Assembly: GCA_943356675.1 (NCBI GenBank) | Contig: CALRFQ010000007.1 | Coordinates: 1 to 46,416, forward strand | DNA length: 46,416 nucleotides | Direction: 5' to 3' | Origin: Candidatus Nomurabacteria bacterium | GTDB lineage: Bacteria; Patescibacteriota; Minisyncoccia; Phycocordibacterales; UBA9973 | Made by a program: the position numbers and the translations under genes | In this document: positions 15,514 through 23,976 of the stretch, one piece after another | Layout: each line of letters starts with the position of its first letter | Position numbering within the stretch: position 1 is the stretch's first letter | Notes under the pieces: model-generated | The model's database searches: none | The model's input: only the letters and a program-made list of their open reading frames with translations | Told to the model about the DNA's origin: nothing

Positions 15514-17169
15514 TTATAAAATATCAACTATCCTCAACCGAAGTGTCGTCCTGCCGGCGAAGAAGCTTTTTTCAAATGTGGCGACGAGGTCCACACTCTC
15601 ACCTGCCACAAGCGGGCGATTATAACTTTCGCGAGTTTTGAAGAAAGCGATGGATTTCACAAGTTTTCTTTTCTCACTTTGGAAAACGATTTCCAAATGA
15701 TTTTTCTCTTTTCCGAATTCTTTCACTTCAGCAATTTTCACATTCTTGAAAAGAAATGTCGGCTTCGGATTCGCCATGCCGTATGGTGCTAGCATTTCCA
15801 CCACTTTGAAATTCTTTTCTGTCACATCATCTAGGGTTATCGTCGCATCTATCTGTTGTTCTTCTGTTTCTGTATTTTCAATCTTAAGTTCACTATGAAC
15901 AGCAATCAATCTCTCTTCCAAGAAATGCACTTCATCATGCGCCACAGAGAATCCTCCTGCACCAACGTGTCCTCCGAATTCGAGCAAGCTTCCTTCTGGC
16001 AGTCCTGTCATAAGTTCCACCAAGTTCACTCCTCCAATACTTCGGCATGACCCGCGGATAGTATCGCTCCCTTCACTTCCCCATACGAATGTCGGTCTCT
16101 TGTATTCTTCCACAATTTTAGAAGCCACAAGCCCAAGCACACCCACACGCCACTTCGGATTTCCAATCACAATAATTGTTTTATCTTCTCTCTCACTTAA
16201 GGAATGTTTTACTTCTTTCATTATCTGAGCCACATTACTTTTTCTCTCTTTATTTATTTTTTCCAAATGCTCCGCAAGCACACGAGCGGCTGCAGGATCC
16301 ATTTCAGAAAGTACTTCAAAGCTTCGCATTGGTGAATCCATACGAGAAGCCGCGTTGAGCCTTGGCGCTAGCATAAATGTAACATCTTCTTCCACAAGAT
16401 TTTCTGTCTTTATATCCATTTTCTTCCATAGCTCCTGAAGCCCTGGCCTGCGATTCTTTTGCAGAACTTTCAAGCCGTAGTATGCAAGCACGCGGTTCTC
16501 ATCTAGTAGTGGCACTTGGTCAGCAAGAGTAGCGAGACCTGCCATATCGAGCGACCATTTCTCCCAGCCTTTTGAAATATTCCAATACTCTCCATATTTT
16601 GAGACGAGTGCTTGCACTAGTTTAAATGCAATCCCAGCACCACAAAGCATTTTATCTGGATATTCGCACCCAATTTGTTTTGGATTTAAAATTGCATAAG
16701 CTTGTGGCATATGCTCATGTGGGAGGTGGTGATCGGTCACTATCACATTTACTCCATTTGCCTCTGCTTCCGCAACTTCTGCAATAGCAGTAATACCTAA
16801 GTCAAAAGTAATGATTAACTTCACATCAGTCTTAATAAATTCTTCAATTGCGTCCATATGTAGGCCATATCCTTCATCGTGCCTATCAGGAATATAAATA
16901 TAAAAATTCTTATAGCCAATCTTTGTGAAAAAGTCATGCATTATAACTGCGGCTGGAATTCCATCACAATCATAATCAGAATATACTACGATTTTTTCCT
17001 TCGCCTCTACTGCTTCGAAAATTCGCACCACTACGCGCTCCATATTCTTCATAAGAAATGGGTCGTATAAATGCTCTTCATATGAAGGATTAAGAAATCT
17101 CTCTTTTTGTTCGGGAGTAATGCCTCGATTTTTAAGCAATATATCTAATAGTTCTTCGGCATTTGGCAT
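15514..17169 (-). CDS. recJ: Single-stranded-DNA exonuclease RecJ
   Basis: 551 residues. The DHH phosphoesterase core shows VVYSDYDCDGIPAAV (DxDxDG), ITFDLGIT and VTDHHLPHE. The DHHA1 part has FGGHVGAGGFSV, and an OB-like C-terminal domain ends LRLRIVDIL. It degrades single-stranded DNA 5' to 3' in repair and recombination, and may process imported DNA. The ATG at 17169 (MPNAEELL) is chosen over an in-frame upstream start at 17223, which lies beyond its TACAAT -10 (7 nt upstream) and inside the divergent HIT gene. Confidence 0.94.
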   Translation of the reverse strand: MPNAEELLDILLKNRGITPEQKERFLNPSYEEHLYDPFLMKNMERVVVRIFEAVEAKEKIVVYSDYDCDGIPAAVIMHDFFTKIGYKNFYIYIPDRHDEGYGLHMDAIEEFIKTDVKLIITFDLGITAIAEVAEAEANGVNVIVTDHHLPHEHMPQAYAILNPKQIGCEYPDKMLCGAGIAFKLVQALVSKYGEYWNISKGWEKWSLDMAGLATLADQVPLLDENRVLAYYGLKVLQKNRRPGLQELWKKMDIKTENLVEEDVTFMLAPRLNAASRMDSPMRSFEVLSEMDPAAARVLAEHLEKINKERKSNVAQIMKEVKHSLSEREDKTIIVIGNPKWRVGVLGLVASKIVEEYKRPTFVWGSEGSDTIRGSCRSIGGVNLVELMTGLPEGSLLEFGGHVGAGGFSVAHDEVHFLEERLIAVHSELKIENTETEEQQIDATITLDDVTEKNFKVVEMLAPYGMANPKPTFLFKNVKIAEVKEFGKEKNHLEIVFQSEKRKLVKSIAFFKTRESYNRPLVAGESVDLVATFEKSFFAGRTTLRLRIVDIL

Positions 17170-17176
17170 AAGACTG

Positions 17177-17191
17177 ATTGTACCATATACT
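17177..17191. promoter_or_regulatory. Back-to-back -10 elements of recJ and the HIT gene
   Basis: TACAAT for recJ (minus, 17177-17182, 7 nt from its ATG) and TATACT for the HIT gene (plus, 17186-17191, 6 nt from its ATG at 17198) are separated by 3 bp. Each -35 would lie inside the other gene, so the two promoters probably exclude each other. Confidence 0.65.
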
Positions 17192-17197
17192 ATATAT

Positions 17198-17602
17198 ATG
17201 AGCACAGAAGAAACAATTTTCACAAAAATTATTAAAAAGGAAATACCCGCAAGTATTGTATATGAGGACGATGAATCAATAGCATTCCTAGATATAAACC
17301 CAGTATCTAAAGGTCATACATTACTAATCACCAAAGATCCGCACCCATGGATGACAGATATACCAGATGATCTTATAGGTAGAACCTTTATAAAGGCAAA
17401 GAAATTAATGATTGTAATGAAAGAGGCAATTGGCTGCGATTATGTACAGCTAACAATTACAGGCACAGATGTTCCACACTTTCATATACATCTAATACCA
17501 AGATACTTTGATGATTCATTAATATCCTGGCCAAAGACTGAATATGAATCCCCAGAAGAAAAGGAAAATTATATATCAAAAATTAAAAATGCCCTTAAGT
17601 AG
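17198..17602 (+). CDS. HIT family nucleotide hydrolase/transferase
   Basis: 134 residues with the HIT signature HFHIHLIPR near residue 95 (HxHxHxx). The N-terminus TIFTKIIKKEIPASIVYEDD and FLDINPVSKGHTLLI are typical of the HINT/FHIT group. Members cleave phosphoramidates or dinucleoside polyphosphates; the substrate is not readable here. The start is fixed by TATACT 6 nt upstream and the short divergent gap to recJ. The stop codon lies in the loop of the terminator hairpin. Confidence 0.92.
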   Translation: MSTEETIFTKIIKKEIPASIVYEDDESIAFLDINPVSKGHTLLITKDPHPWMTDIPDDLIGRTFIKAKKLMIVMKEAIGCDYVQLTITGTDVPHFHIHLIPRYFDDSLISWPKTEYESPEEKENYISKIKNALK

Positions 17603-17611
17603 GGCATTTTT
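17585..17611. terminator. Terminator overlapping the HIT stop codon
   Basis: 11-bp stem AAAAATGCCCT / AGGGCATTTTT; the TAG stop at 17600-17602 lies at the loop and 3' arm. It can also serve pgk on the other strand. Confidence 0.88.
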
Positions 17612-17618
17612 AATTTTT

Positions 17619-18752
17619 TTATTTTAAAGCTTTAATTCCAGGGAGAGTTCCATTTGCAAGGAAGTCGAGAGCTGCACCGCCTCCAGTGGAGACAAAAGTA
17701 AATTTGTCAGCAATTTTCATTTCATTTACGAGATCCACAGTATCTCCCCCACCGATTATAGTCTCACCTTTTACGTTTGATATTATTTTGAGAACACTCT
17801 TCGTTGCTCCAACGCCTATACTTGATTCATACTTACCAAGAGGACCATTCCAGAGAATTAGTTTCGCATTTGTTAGCATTGGTTCAAGTAATTTCACAGA
17901 GAGCGGGCCCACATCCATTATGCTTTCATCTTTCTTTACTTCATTTGGCTTACAAGAGCGAGAGTTTCCTTTGCTATCTACTACCGTCACATCGACAGGT
18001 AAGCAAAGCTTTTTATTCTTAATAATTGATAGAAGAATTTTTGGGTCTGTATCGTCCACTAGAGACTTCCCCACTTCATAACCCATAGCTTTAAAGAATG
18101 AATTCACAAGCGCACCACCCAGGAATACACAATCCGCATTTTTGAGATACTTCTTCACGAGCGGCATCTTAGTCGAGAATTTAGAACCACCAAGTATAAA
18201 CACAAATGGATGCTTCTTATTATTTAGGGCTAAACTCAAATTCTTTATCTCTTTTTCTAGCTGGAAGCCGGCGTAGCTTGGCAAATACTTCGGGATACTC
18301 ACGAGTGACATATGAGCGCGGTGAGACACAGAGAATGCATCATTCACATAGAAGTTTCCCATTTTAGCGAAATCCTTCGCAAGCTTTATATCATTACCTT
18401 TTTCTCCAGGGAATTTACGAATATTTTCAAGTAAAATAACCTCACCACCTTTAATCTTATTTATTTCATCCTGAATTTTTCCCAAATCATTATTTGCAAA
18501 GAATTTGATTTTTGTTTTCCTATTTAAATATCTTGCTACTGGTATAAGTGAGTCTGAAGCTCCGTCCTTAGGCTCTAGGTGTGCAATTAGAACAACCTTG
18601 GCTCCTTTCTTTTTTAAATAATCTATTGTGGGAATTGAAGAAATTATGCGAAATGGGTCAGCTACTTTATTGTTCACTATTGGCACATTGTAGTCGACAC
18701 GCACAAATACAACTTTATTTTTTATATTTCCTATCTGCTTTATAGTTTTCAT
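17619..18752 (-). CDS. pgk: Phosphoglycerate kinase
   Basis: 377 residues, slightly shorter than the usual 390-400. Motifs are VFVRVDYNVPI (substrate-binding Arg and Asp), LLENIRKFPGEKGND, FVNDAFSVSHRAHMS and LILWNGPLGKYE, with the nucleotide loop ETIIGGGDTVDLV and the end STGGGAALDFLA. It makes ATP from 1,3-bisphosphoglycerate. It follows tpiA with a 1-nt gap and shares its promoter. Confidence 0.97.
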   Translation of the reverse strand: MKTIKQIGNIKNKVVFVRVDYNVPIVNNKVADPFRIISSIPTIDYLKKKGAKVVLIAHLEPKDGASDSLIPVARYLNRKTKIKFFANNDLGKIQDEINKIKGGEVILLENIRKFPGEKGNDIKLAKDFAKMGNFYVNDAFSVSHRAHMSLVSIPKYLPSYAGFQLEKEIKNLSLALNNKKHPFVFILGGSKFSTKMPLVKKYLKNADCVFLGGALVNSFFKAMGYEVGKSLVDDTDPKILLSIIKNKKLCLPVDVTVVDSKGNSRSCKPNEVKKDESIMDVGPLSVKLLEPMLTNAKLILWNGPLGKYESSIGVGATKSVLKIISNVKGETIIGGGDTVDLVNEMKIADKFTFVSTGGGAALDFLANGTLPGIKALK

Positions 18753-18753
18753 T

Positions 18754-19521
18754 TTATTTAGATATATTTATACTTGCAATCTTTATAATTTCTCCGAAGC
18801 TCTTAGCATTTAAGCTTGCACGCCCAAGGAGGAATCCATCTGCCATACCAAAGTTTAGGAATGCACCTGCATCTTCCACGCTTGCAGAACCACCATAAAT
18901 TATACGAGTGGAATGTGCTGTTGCTTGGTTTGAAATATCGGAGATACATTTGCGAATAAATATAATCATCTCGTGGCACTCAGCAGGAGTTGCAGCACGT
19001 AGTGCACTGGAACCTATCGCCCACACTGGCTCATAAGCAACGATTACATTTTTAAAACTTGCCTTAGGTATGAGTGAGAGTGAAGCTACCACTTGCTCCT
19101 TTACAGTATTTAGATAAAATCCAGAATGATCACGCTCTTTCTCTCCGACACAAATTATAGGAATAATTTTTATTTTATTTAGAGCTAGAACCTTTTTGGC
19201 CACCATTTCATCAGTCTCACCTTGTGCTCTTCTCTCCGAATGTCCAACGATGCAATATTTCACACCCACAGAACTAAGCATGCTTGTGGAAACTTCTCCA
19301 GTAAATGCACCTTCTTTCTCAAAGTGAACGTTTTCTGCACCCAATGCAAAATTTTGAGTAACACCAATCTTCTTTAGTGATTGTAAGTATGGGAAAGGGG
19401 CACAAACCACAGTGTCTACACCTTTTACAAGAGATTTTTTAATAGATTTAAATAGCTTTTCAGCATCTGTCACAGAACTTGGATTCATTTTCCAATTTCC
19501 AATAATAATTTTCTTATTCAT
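18754..19521 (-). CDS. tpiA: Triose-phosphate isomerase
   Basis: 255 residues. GNWKMNP at the start supplies the catalytic Lys, CIVGHSERR the catalytic His, and AYEPVWAIG the catalytic Glu. IIYGGSAS and DGFLLGRAS bind phosphate. It interconverts dihydroxyacetone phosphate and glyceraldehyde 3-phosphate. First gene of tpiA-pgk, with TATACT 6 nt before the ATG. Confidence 0.97.
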   Translation of the reverse strand: MNKKIIIGNWKMNPSSVTDAEKLFKSIKKSLVKGVDTVVCAPFPYLQSLKKIGVTQNFALGAENVHFEKEGAFTGEVSTSMLSSVGVKYCIVGHSERRAQGETDEMVAKKVLALNKIKIIPIICVGEKERDHSGFYLNTVKEQVVASLSLIPKASFKNVIVAYEPVWAIGSSALRAATPAECHEMIIFIRKCISDISNQATAHSTRIIYGGSASVEDAGAFLNFGMADGFLLGRASLNAKSFGEIIKIASINISK

Positions 19522-19527
19522 TTTTAT

Positions 19528-19533
19528 AGTATA
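19528..19533 (-). promoter_or_regulatory. -10 element of tpiA-pgk (leaderless)
   Basis: TATACT exactly 6 nt before the tpiA ATG. Confidence 0.65.
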
Positions 19534-19539
19534 TCACAA

Positions 19540-21273
19540 TTACTGTGCCTCCTTCCAGCTAGATATAGTATATGATCCTGACGGCCCGTTAACGAAGTTG
19601 AGGCTTGCTAGTCCACTATCGTAGGTAATTGTTGTATTGTTACCCAAGACAATATTATAACCATTTAATTCTTTTGCTGTAGCATTATTATTTGCTGTTA
19701 TTGTTCCATTTGCGGCATAGAGGACTACAGCCCCAGCATTATTACCTAACGTTATAGCTGAAGTAGAGTACGAAGTGGATAATGCAAGAATATAGCTCCC
19801 TGTTGTACCTGAGCCTGTAAATGTAGCGTTGTTACCCACATCTATAGTTCCATCTACCACAATCACTCCATCATTTGATCCATAGCCTGAAACTAAGTTC
19901 ATATTTCCATTATTGTTTACACTTAGGTTCCCTGTAACCCATAATGTACCGCTCAAACTTAAAGTTCCACCATTATCTACTGTAAGATTTCCAACAATCT
20001 TTTTAGGTCCAAGTGTTTTTGATGTTCCAGATGCAGAATAATTTCCAGTATATGTTCCACCAGCAGCTGCATTATCTTTCCAAGCAGAAATATTTTGTTC
20101 TGAAATTGGTAATCCAGTTTGTACAGGGTCTGCCATGGTTGTATTACAAGCTTTATTGTTACCTGTACCTGTTTGGCAATAGTTTGTACCTTTAATCGTC
20201 GCATTATTTACTGTATGCGCATAAGCATTACCAACTGTGCCTGTTCCTATAGTGATACCACTTATAAGACCCGTAAAACCACCAATATAAATTTGGAAAA
20301 ACATATCGAGCCCAGATGGTGTAGTATTGTTCCAAGTCCCACCAGATTTACCAATCTTTCCAACTCCATTCGCATAGCCATTACTATTTGCTCCAAGTAC
20401 ATAATATTTAGTTGCACTGTATGTTGTATCAATAATAAGCCAATACGTAGTTGGTGAATTTGAAAGTGTCGGATTTGTCGTGAAGTTCACATCTATCCAA
20501 CCATATGAAGTTCCTACAGTAGAAGAAGACAGTGTTCCACTTGCTATCACAGTACTTCCAGGTGCTCCACTGCTATCATTCACAATTTTTACTGTTGCAT
20601 TACTTGGTGAACCTATTTTCTTAATATAAAGTTGCACTTTATTTAATGGACTACTAGCAGACACAGTGAAGCTCTGTGCGATATCTTCAGTGGTTGCGCC
20701 ATTTCCAAAAGTCACATCATATGCGGGAGTACCTGTGCCGTTAGTCTGATCTGCTACAGATGCTGCAGAATTCGCTGCAGTAGCACTACCTGTAATTGAA
20801 CCCGAACCAGTAATATCTCCATTTGAATACACATTCCCTACCACTTTCGATCCAGTTCCCATAACAATACCACCTGTTCCTGTTTGAATTCCATAGTTAA
20901 ATGAAGCTCCATCACCTTTTTCTATAACCATTGCAATCTTTCTCTGGTATGAATTTGTGTCACCGAGTGATTCTATAGATTTCTGGTTACTATTTATGTC
21001 AGTAATAGTGGTAGTTGTAGTAGAAGTACCGAGCACTAGTGTTTCACTTGCACTGATTTGCCTATTATTCTTGAGTCGATAAAGCGCATCTTCGACTCCT
21101 GACTCAGATAAGAAGTAAGTACTCTTTGACTCCAAACTACTTTTAGCAATCTGGAATTCTCTCATAACTGGTCCTACGATACCTACAATAACAGTAATAC
21201 TTCCGAAGATCAGGAATATTACAAACATCATCATTGCTGCACCACTATTATATTTTAAGTTATTTGTTTTCAT
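19540..21273 (-). CDS. PilX-like pilus-associated protein with beta-rich adhesin-like region
   Basis: 577 residues. The N-terminus (GAAMMMFVIFLIFGSIT, residues 11-35) resembles PilX-type pilin-like proteins, without a classical GFxxxE cleavage site. Residues about 190-335 form a beta-sandwich-like region (KVQLYIKKIG, YGWIDVNF, TYWLIIDTTY). The remaining part is Gly/Asn/Thr-rich with repeated GNLTVDNGG, GNLSVNNNG and GTIDVGNNA units, typical of a right-handed beta-helix. Last gene of the pilB operon, 3 nt after the preceding pilin. I infer a large tip or minor pilus subunit that may bind a surface. Confidence 0.8.
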   Translation of the reverse strand: MKTNNLKYNSGAAMMMFVIFLIFGSITVIVGIVGPVMREFQIAKSSLESKSTYFLSESGVEDALYRLKNNRQISASETLVLGTSTTTTTITDINSNQKSIESLGDTNSYQRKIAMVIEKGDGASFNYGIQTGTGGIVMGTGSKVVGNVYSNGDITGSGSITGSATAANSAASVADQTNGTGTPAYDVTFGNGATTEDIAQSFTVSASSPLNKVQLYIKKIGSPSNATVKIVNDSSGAPGSTVIASGTLSSSTVGTSYGWIDVNFTTNPTLSNSPTTYWLIIDTTYSATKYYVLGANSNGYANGVGKIGKSGGTWNNTTPSGLDMFFQIYIGGFTGLISGITIGTGTVGNAYAHTVNNATIKGTNYCQTGTGNNKACNTTMADPVQTGLPISEQNISAWKDNAAAGGTYTGNYSASGTSKTLGPKKIVGNLTVDNGGTLSLSGTLWVTGNLSVNNNGNMNLVSGYGSNDGVIVVDGTIDVGNNATFTGSGTTGSYILALSTSYSTSAITLGNNAGAVVLYAANGTITANNNATAKELNGYNIVLGNNTTITYDSGLASLNFVNGPSGSYTISSWKEAQ

Positions 21274-21276
21274 ATA

Positions 21277-21792
21277 TTAATATGCGCTTCGCAATATTAT
21301 AGTATCATAATAATTTGCTGTCCTGTGGTCTTTACCCTTATTGTCTTTAATAGTCATTTCAATTTTTATTGCACTACCAGAAGTGGTCGTAATATTTCTG
21401 AAAAACAAAGAGGTGGGTACTATGTTCTGTCCAAGCAAATTCCCCTGCAGTACACCGCCGTAATACATATCTATGGCATTATTCTCATACACAAATTTTA
21501 CAGTTCTTGCTGTTCCAGAACCATCAGTACTGTCTAGCTCAAGTGTCCCTGGTGTCACACTAAAAACACTGTTTGATACGTTCACTCCACTTGCCTGTCT
21601 TATTTCTCTTGCCATACGCTCCATTGCAGTAGAACCAGACTCTTGTAAATCTCTATTTGTCTGAGAATTTGAAAATGTACCCACGACAATTGTAAATGAA
21701 GTAATAACAACACCCGCAAGCATTACGAAAATTGCCACGTAAATCAATATTTCCAATAATGTAAAACCTGATTTTTTATTTGTATATTTCAT
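21277..21792 (-). CDS. Type IV pilin-like protein (PilW/ComGF type)
   Basis: 171 residues with a prepilin peptidase site SGFTLLEILIY near residue 8 (cleavage after Gly, Glu at +5) followed by a hydrophobic helix. The downstream part has the PilW-like pattern ESGSTAMERMAREIRQASG. It lies 1 nt after the preceding pilin gene in the pilB operon. A minor pilin role is likely. Confidence 0.88.
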   Translation of the reverse strand: MKYTNKKSGFTLLEILIYVAIFVMLAGVVITSFTIVVGTFSNSQTNRDLQESGSTAMERMAREIRQASGVNVSNSVFSVTPGTLELDSTDGSGTARTVKFVYENNAIDMYYGGVLQGNLLGQNIVPTSLFFRNITTTSGSAIKIEMTIKDNKGKDHRTANYYDTIILRSAY

Positions 21793-21793
21793 A

Positions 21794-22285
21794 TTAGCTG
21801 AAAATATCTGTTATATAAAATGATAAGGTTTTCGACACAGTGGTACCACTAGAGAGCCAAGACACATTTACATCCACTTTTTTAGTACGAGTATCCACTG
21901 TGCCTGTGGATGCTATATCATCATTCGCATCTCGGTTTACTTCACTAAGCTGAACCTTTCTCGTAAAGAAACTATCTATAGTGTTTGCACTAGTAGATAA
22001 TGACCATGTATTAGTAGTATTATTATAAGCTAAATAGTATGTCGTTCCTATTGTTAGAGCAGATATATTAGTCCAGCTTGCATCACGAATAGTTTTCACA
22101 GCTTCTGCTCCTTCTTCAAGTATGTAGCTGGCTTGAGTTTGATGAAGTGCTCGCTGAGAAAGAGCCAAACCTTTTGAAGCTGCAGAGACTATTGAAAAAG
22201 TTATTATAGATATGATAGCAGAAGCAACCACTACTTCCACCAGAGAGAATCCTTTATTCGAATTTTTATAAAAATTATTTTTCAT
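21794..22285 (-). CDS. Type IV pilin-like protein (PilV type)
   Basis: 163 residues. The site KGFSLVEVVVASAII near residue 11 is a canonical prepilin cleavage motif, and SYILEEGAEAVKTIRD is typical of PilV-like proteins in CPR genomes. The ATG at 22285 is chosen because it follows the previous stop by 1 nt, as elsewhere in this operon; an ATG at 22297 would overlap that gene. A minor pilin role is inferred. Confidence 0.87.
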   Translation of the reverse strand: MKNNFYKNSNKGFSLVEVVVASAIISIITFSIVSAASKGLALSQRALHQTQASYILEEGAEAVKTIRDASWTNISALTIGTTYYLAYNNTTNTWSLSTSANTIDSFFTRKVQLSEVNRDANDDIASTGTVDTRTKKVDVNVSWLSSGTTVSKTLSFYITDIFS

Positions 22286-22286
22286 A

Positions 22287-22754
22287 TTAATTTGCACTTA
22301 CTACCCCTAGTTTATTTATAGTAATAATTTTTTTAATTGCAGAGTTTGAAATTAGGTTCACTTGTATTGTACCATACTGACTCGTATCTCCACTAAGTCT
22401 ATCAAATTTAACATCAGATCCACCACCATTGAGTGAGATATTTCCTGACGGAGCTGTGACGAGTGCATCGAAAGTTATAACTATATTTGAAGCTGCATTT
22501 GTATCAAAAGTGCCACCAGTGAAAAGGACTGCCCGAGTATTCTCAATATGTACTGAGTAAAATGTACTACTTTTGGACAATAATGTATCGTTCCGTGCTT
22601 CATTAAGAAGCGTGACCACATCTTCGGCGGTATTCCTTACAACTTGTCTATTTCTAAAATCTGAAAAAGAAGGAATTGAAACTGCGAATATTATTCCCAT
22701 AATCGCTAAAACTATTATTATTTCAAAAAATGATACTCCACGATTATATTTCAT
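22287..22754 (-). CDS. Type IV pilin-like protein (GspH/FimT type)
   Basis: 155 residues with prepilin site RGVSFFEIIIVLAIMG near residue 5 (Val instead of Phe at +1, Glu at +5) and the GspH-like VVTLLNEARNDTLLS. Beta-rich C-terminus. First of three consecutive prepilins after pilC, 1 nt from it. Confidence 0.88.
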   Translation of the reverse strand: MKYNRGVSFFEIIIVLAIMGIIFAVSIPSFSDFRNRQVVRNTAEDVVTLLNEARNDTLLSKSSTFYSVHIENTRAVLFTGGTFDTNAASNIVITFDALVTAPSGNISLNGGGSDVKFDRLSGDTSQYGTIQVNLISNSAIKKIITINKLGVVSAN

Positions 22755-22755
22755 A

Positions 22756-23973
22756 TTATTTAATAGTATCCATTACTGAATACATAGGTGATATCATAGA
22801 AACCGCAAAGAAGCCGACCGCTCCTCCTATGAAGACCATAAGCACAGGCTCAATAATAGTAGAAAGATCTTTTGTTTTTGCATCCACCTCTCCTTCGTAA
22901 AAGACTGCAATATCGAAAAGCATTTTCGATAAGTTACCAGTTTCTTCGCCCACTTCCATCATTTCGCCCATCATTACAGGATATAGATTTGTATTGGCTT
23001 TAAATATTTGTGAAAGTGTTTGACCCTTCTCAATAGCAACAATAGCATCATCAATGACTTTTTTATAAAATTCATTTTGCAAGACTTCTTTTGTGATTGC
23101 GAGACCTCTCGAAATAGGAACTCCAGAAGATAGCAGTGAGGATAATGTGCGAGCTGTACGAGCTGTGTTTACTTCATTTATCATTGTGCCCAGGAGCGGC
23201 ATTTTTAGTAAAATTAAATCCATATAATGTTTCGTAGCTTTGAGTTTCGATGCACCGATGAACAAAGATACAATTCCGGCCACACCAATTGCAAACAACA
23301 ATATATGATTCTTTAGTGTATCTGAAATCCAAATCACAAATTGTGTAGATGATGGAAGAGTAGCTCCGGTATCTTTAAAAGTAGCCGTGAGTGTCGGTAC
23401 CACATAGATCATCATAAGTATTCCAATAAGGAATATGGCACAGAGGATAATAGACGGGTACATAAGAGCACTTTTTATTTTCTTATTTAATGCGTATGTC
23501 TTCTCGAGAGTCTCACCAATTTCTTTAAGTGTCGAAGACAGATTTCCAGATTCTTCACCCGCACGCACCATAGATACAAAAAGAGGGTTAAAAGTATCTG
23601 GGAATTTTGCAGCACCACCGGAAAGTGTGCCACCTTTGTTTAATTCTTCCACGAGAGCATCAATAATTTCTTTAAACTTCTTATTCTTTGTCTGGCGAGT
23701 AAGCACCGTGAGTGCACGAGAAAGTGCAAGTCCGGCTTGAAGCATTCCACTTAAGTTCTTTGTGAACATTATCTTATCTTGAAGCTTTACACTACCTCCA
23801 AAGCTAATATTATTTAATTTTGTAAAAAAATTATTAGATTCAGCAGGCTCAGTCATAAGTGGCACTTCGCCATTGTCGCGGATCTGCTTAGCGGCTGCAA
23901 ATTTATCAGTCGCGTCGATTACGCCTTCATGTAATTTACCATCTTTGGTTTGTGATTTAAATTTGAATTTCAT
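22756..23973 (-). CDS. pilC: Type IV pilus inner-membrane platform protein PilC
   Basis: 405 residues with two T2SF domains: FTKNLSGMLQAGLALSRAL (about 70-190) and LSSLLSSGVPISRGL (about 270-395), and three membrane helices (about 165-190, 220-240, 375-400). PilC sits in the inner membrane and couples the ATPase to pilin assembly. It begins 3 nt after pilB. Confidence 0.95.
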   Translation of the reverse strand: MKFKFKSQTKDGKLHEGVIDATDKFAAAKQIRDNGEVPLMTEPAESNNFFTKLNNISFGGSVKLQDKIMFTKNLSGMLQAGLALSRALTVLTRQTKNKKFKEIIDALVEELNKGGTLSGGAAKFPDTFNPLFVSMVRAGEESGNLSSTLKEIGETLEKTYALNKKIKSALMYPSIILCAIFLIGILMMIYVVPTLTATFKDTGATLPSSTQFVIWISDTLKNHILLFAIGVAGIVSLFIGASKLKATKHYMDLILLKMPLLGTMINEVNTARTARTLSSLLSSGVPISRGLAITKEVLQNEFYKKVIDDAIVAIEKGQTLSQIFKANTNLYPVMMGEMMEVGEETGNLSKMLFDIAVFYEGEVDAKTKDLSTIIEPVLMVFIGGAVGFFAVSMISPMYSVMDTIK

Positions 23974-23976
23974 TTT

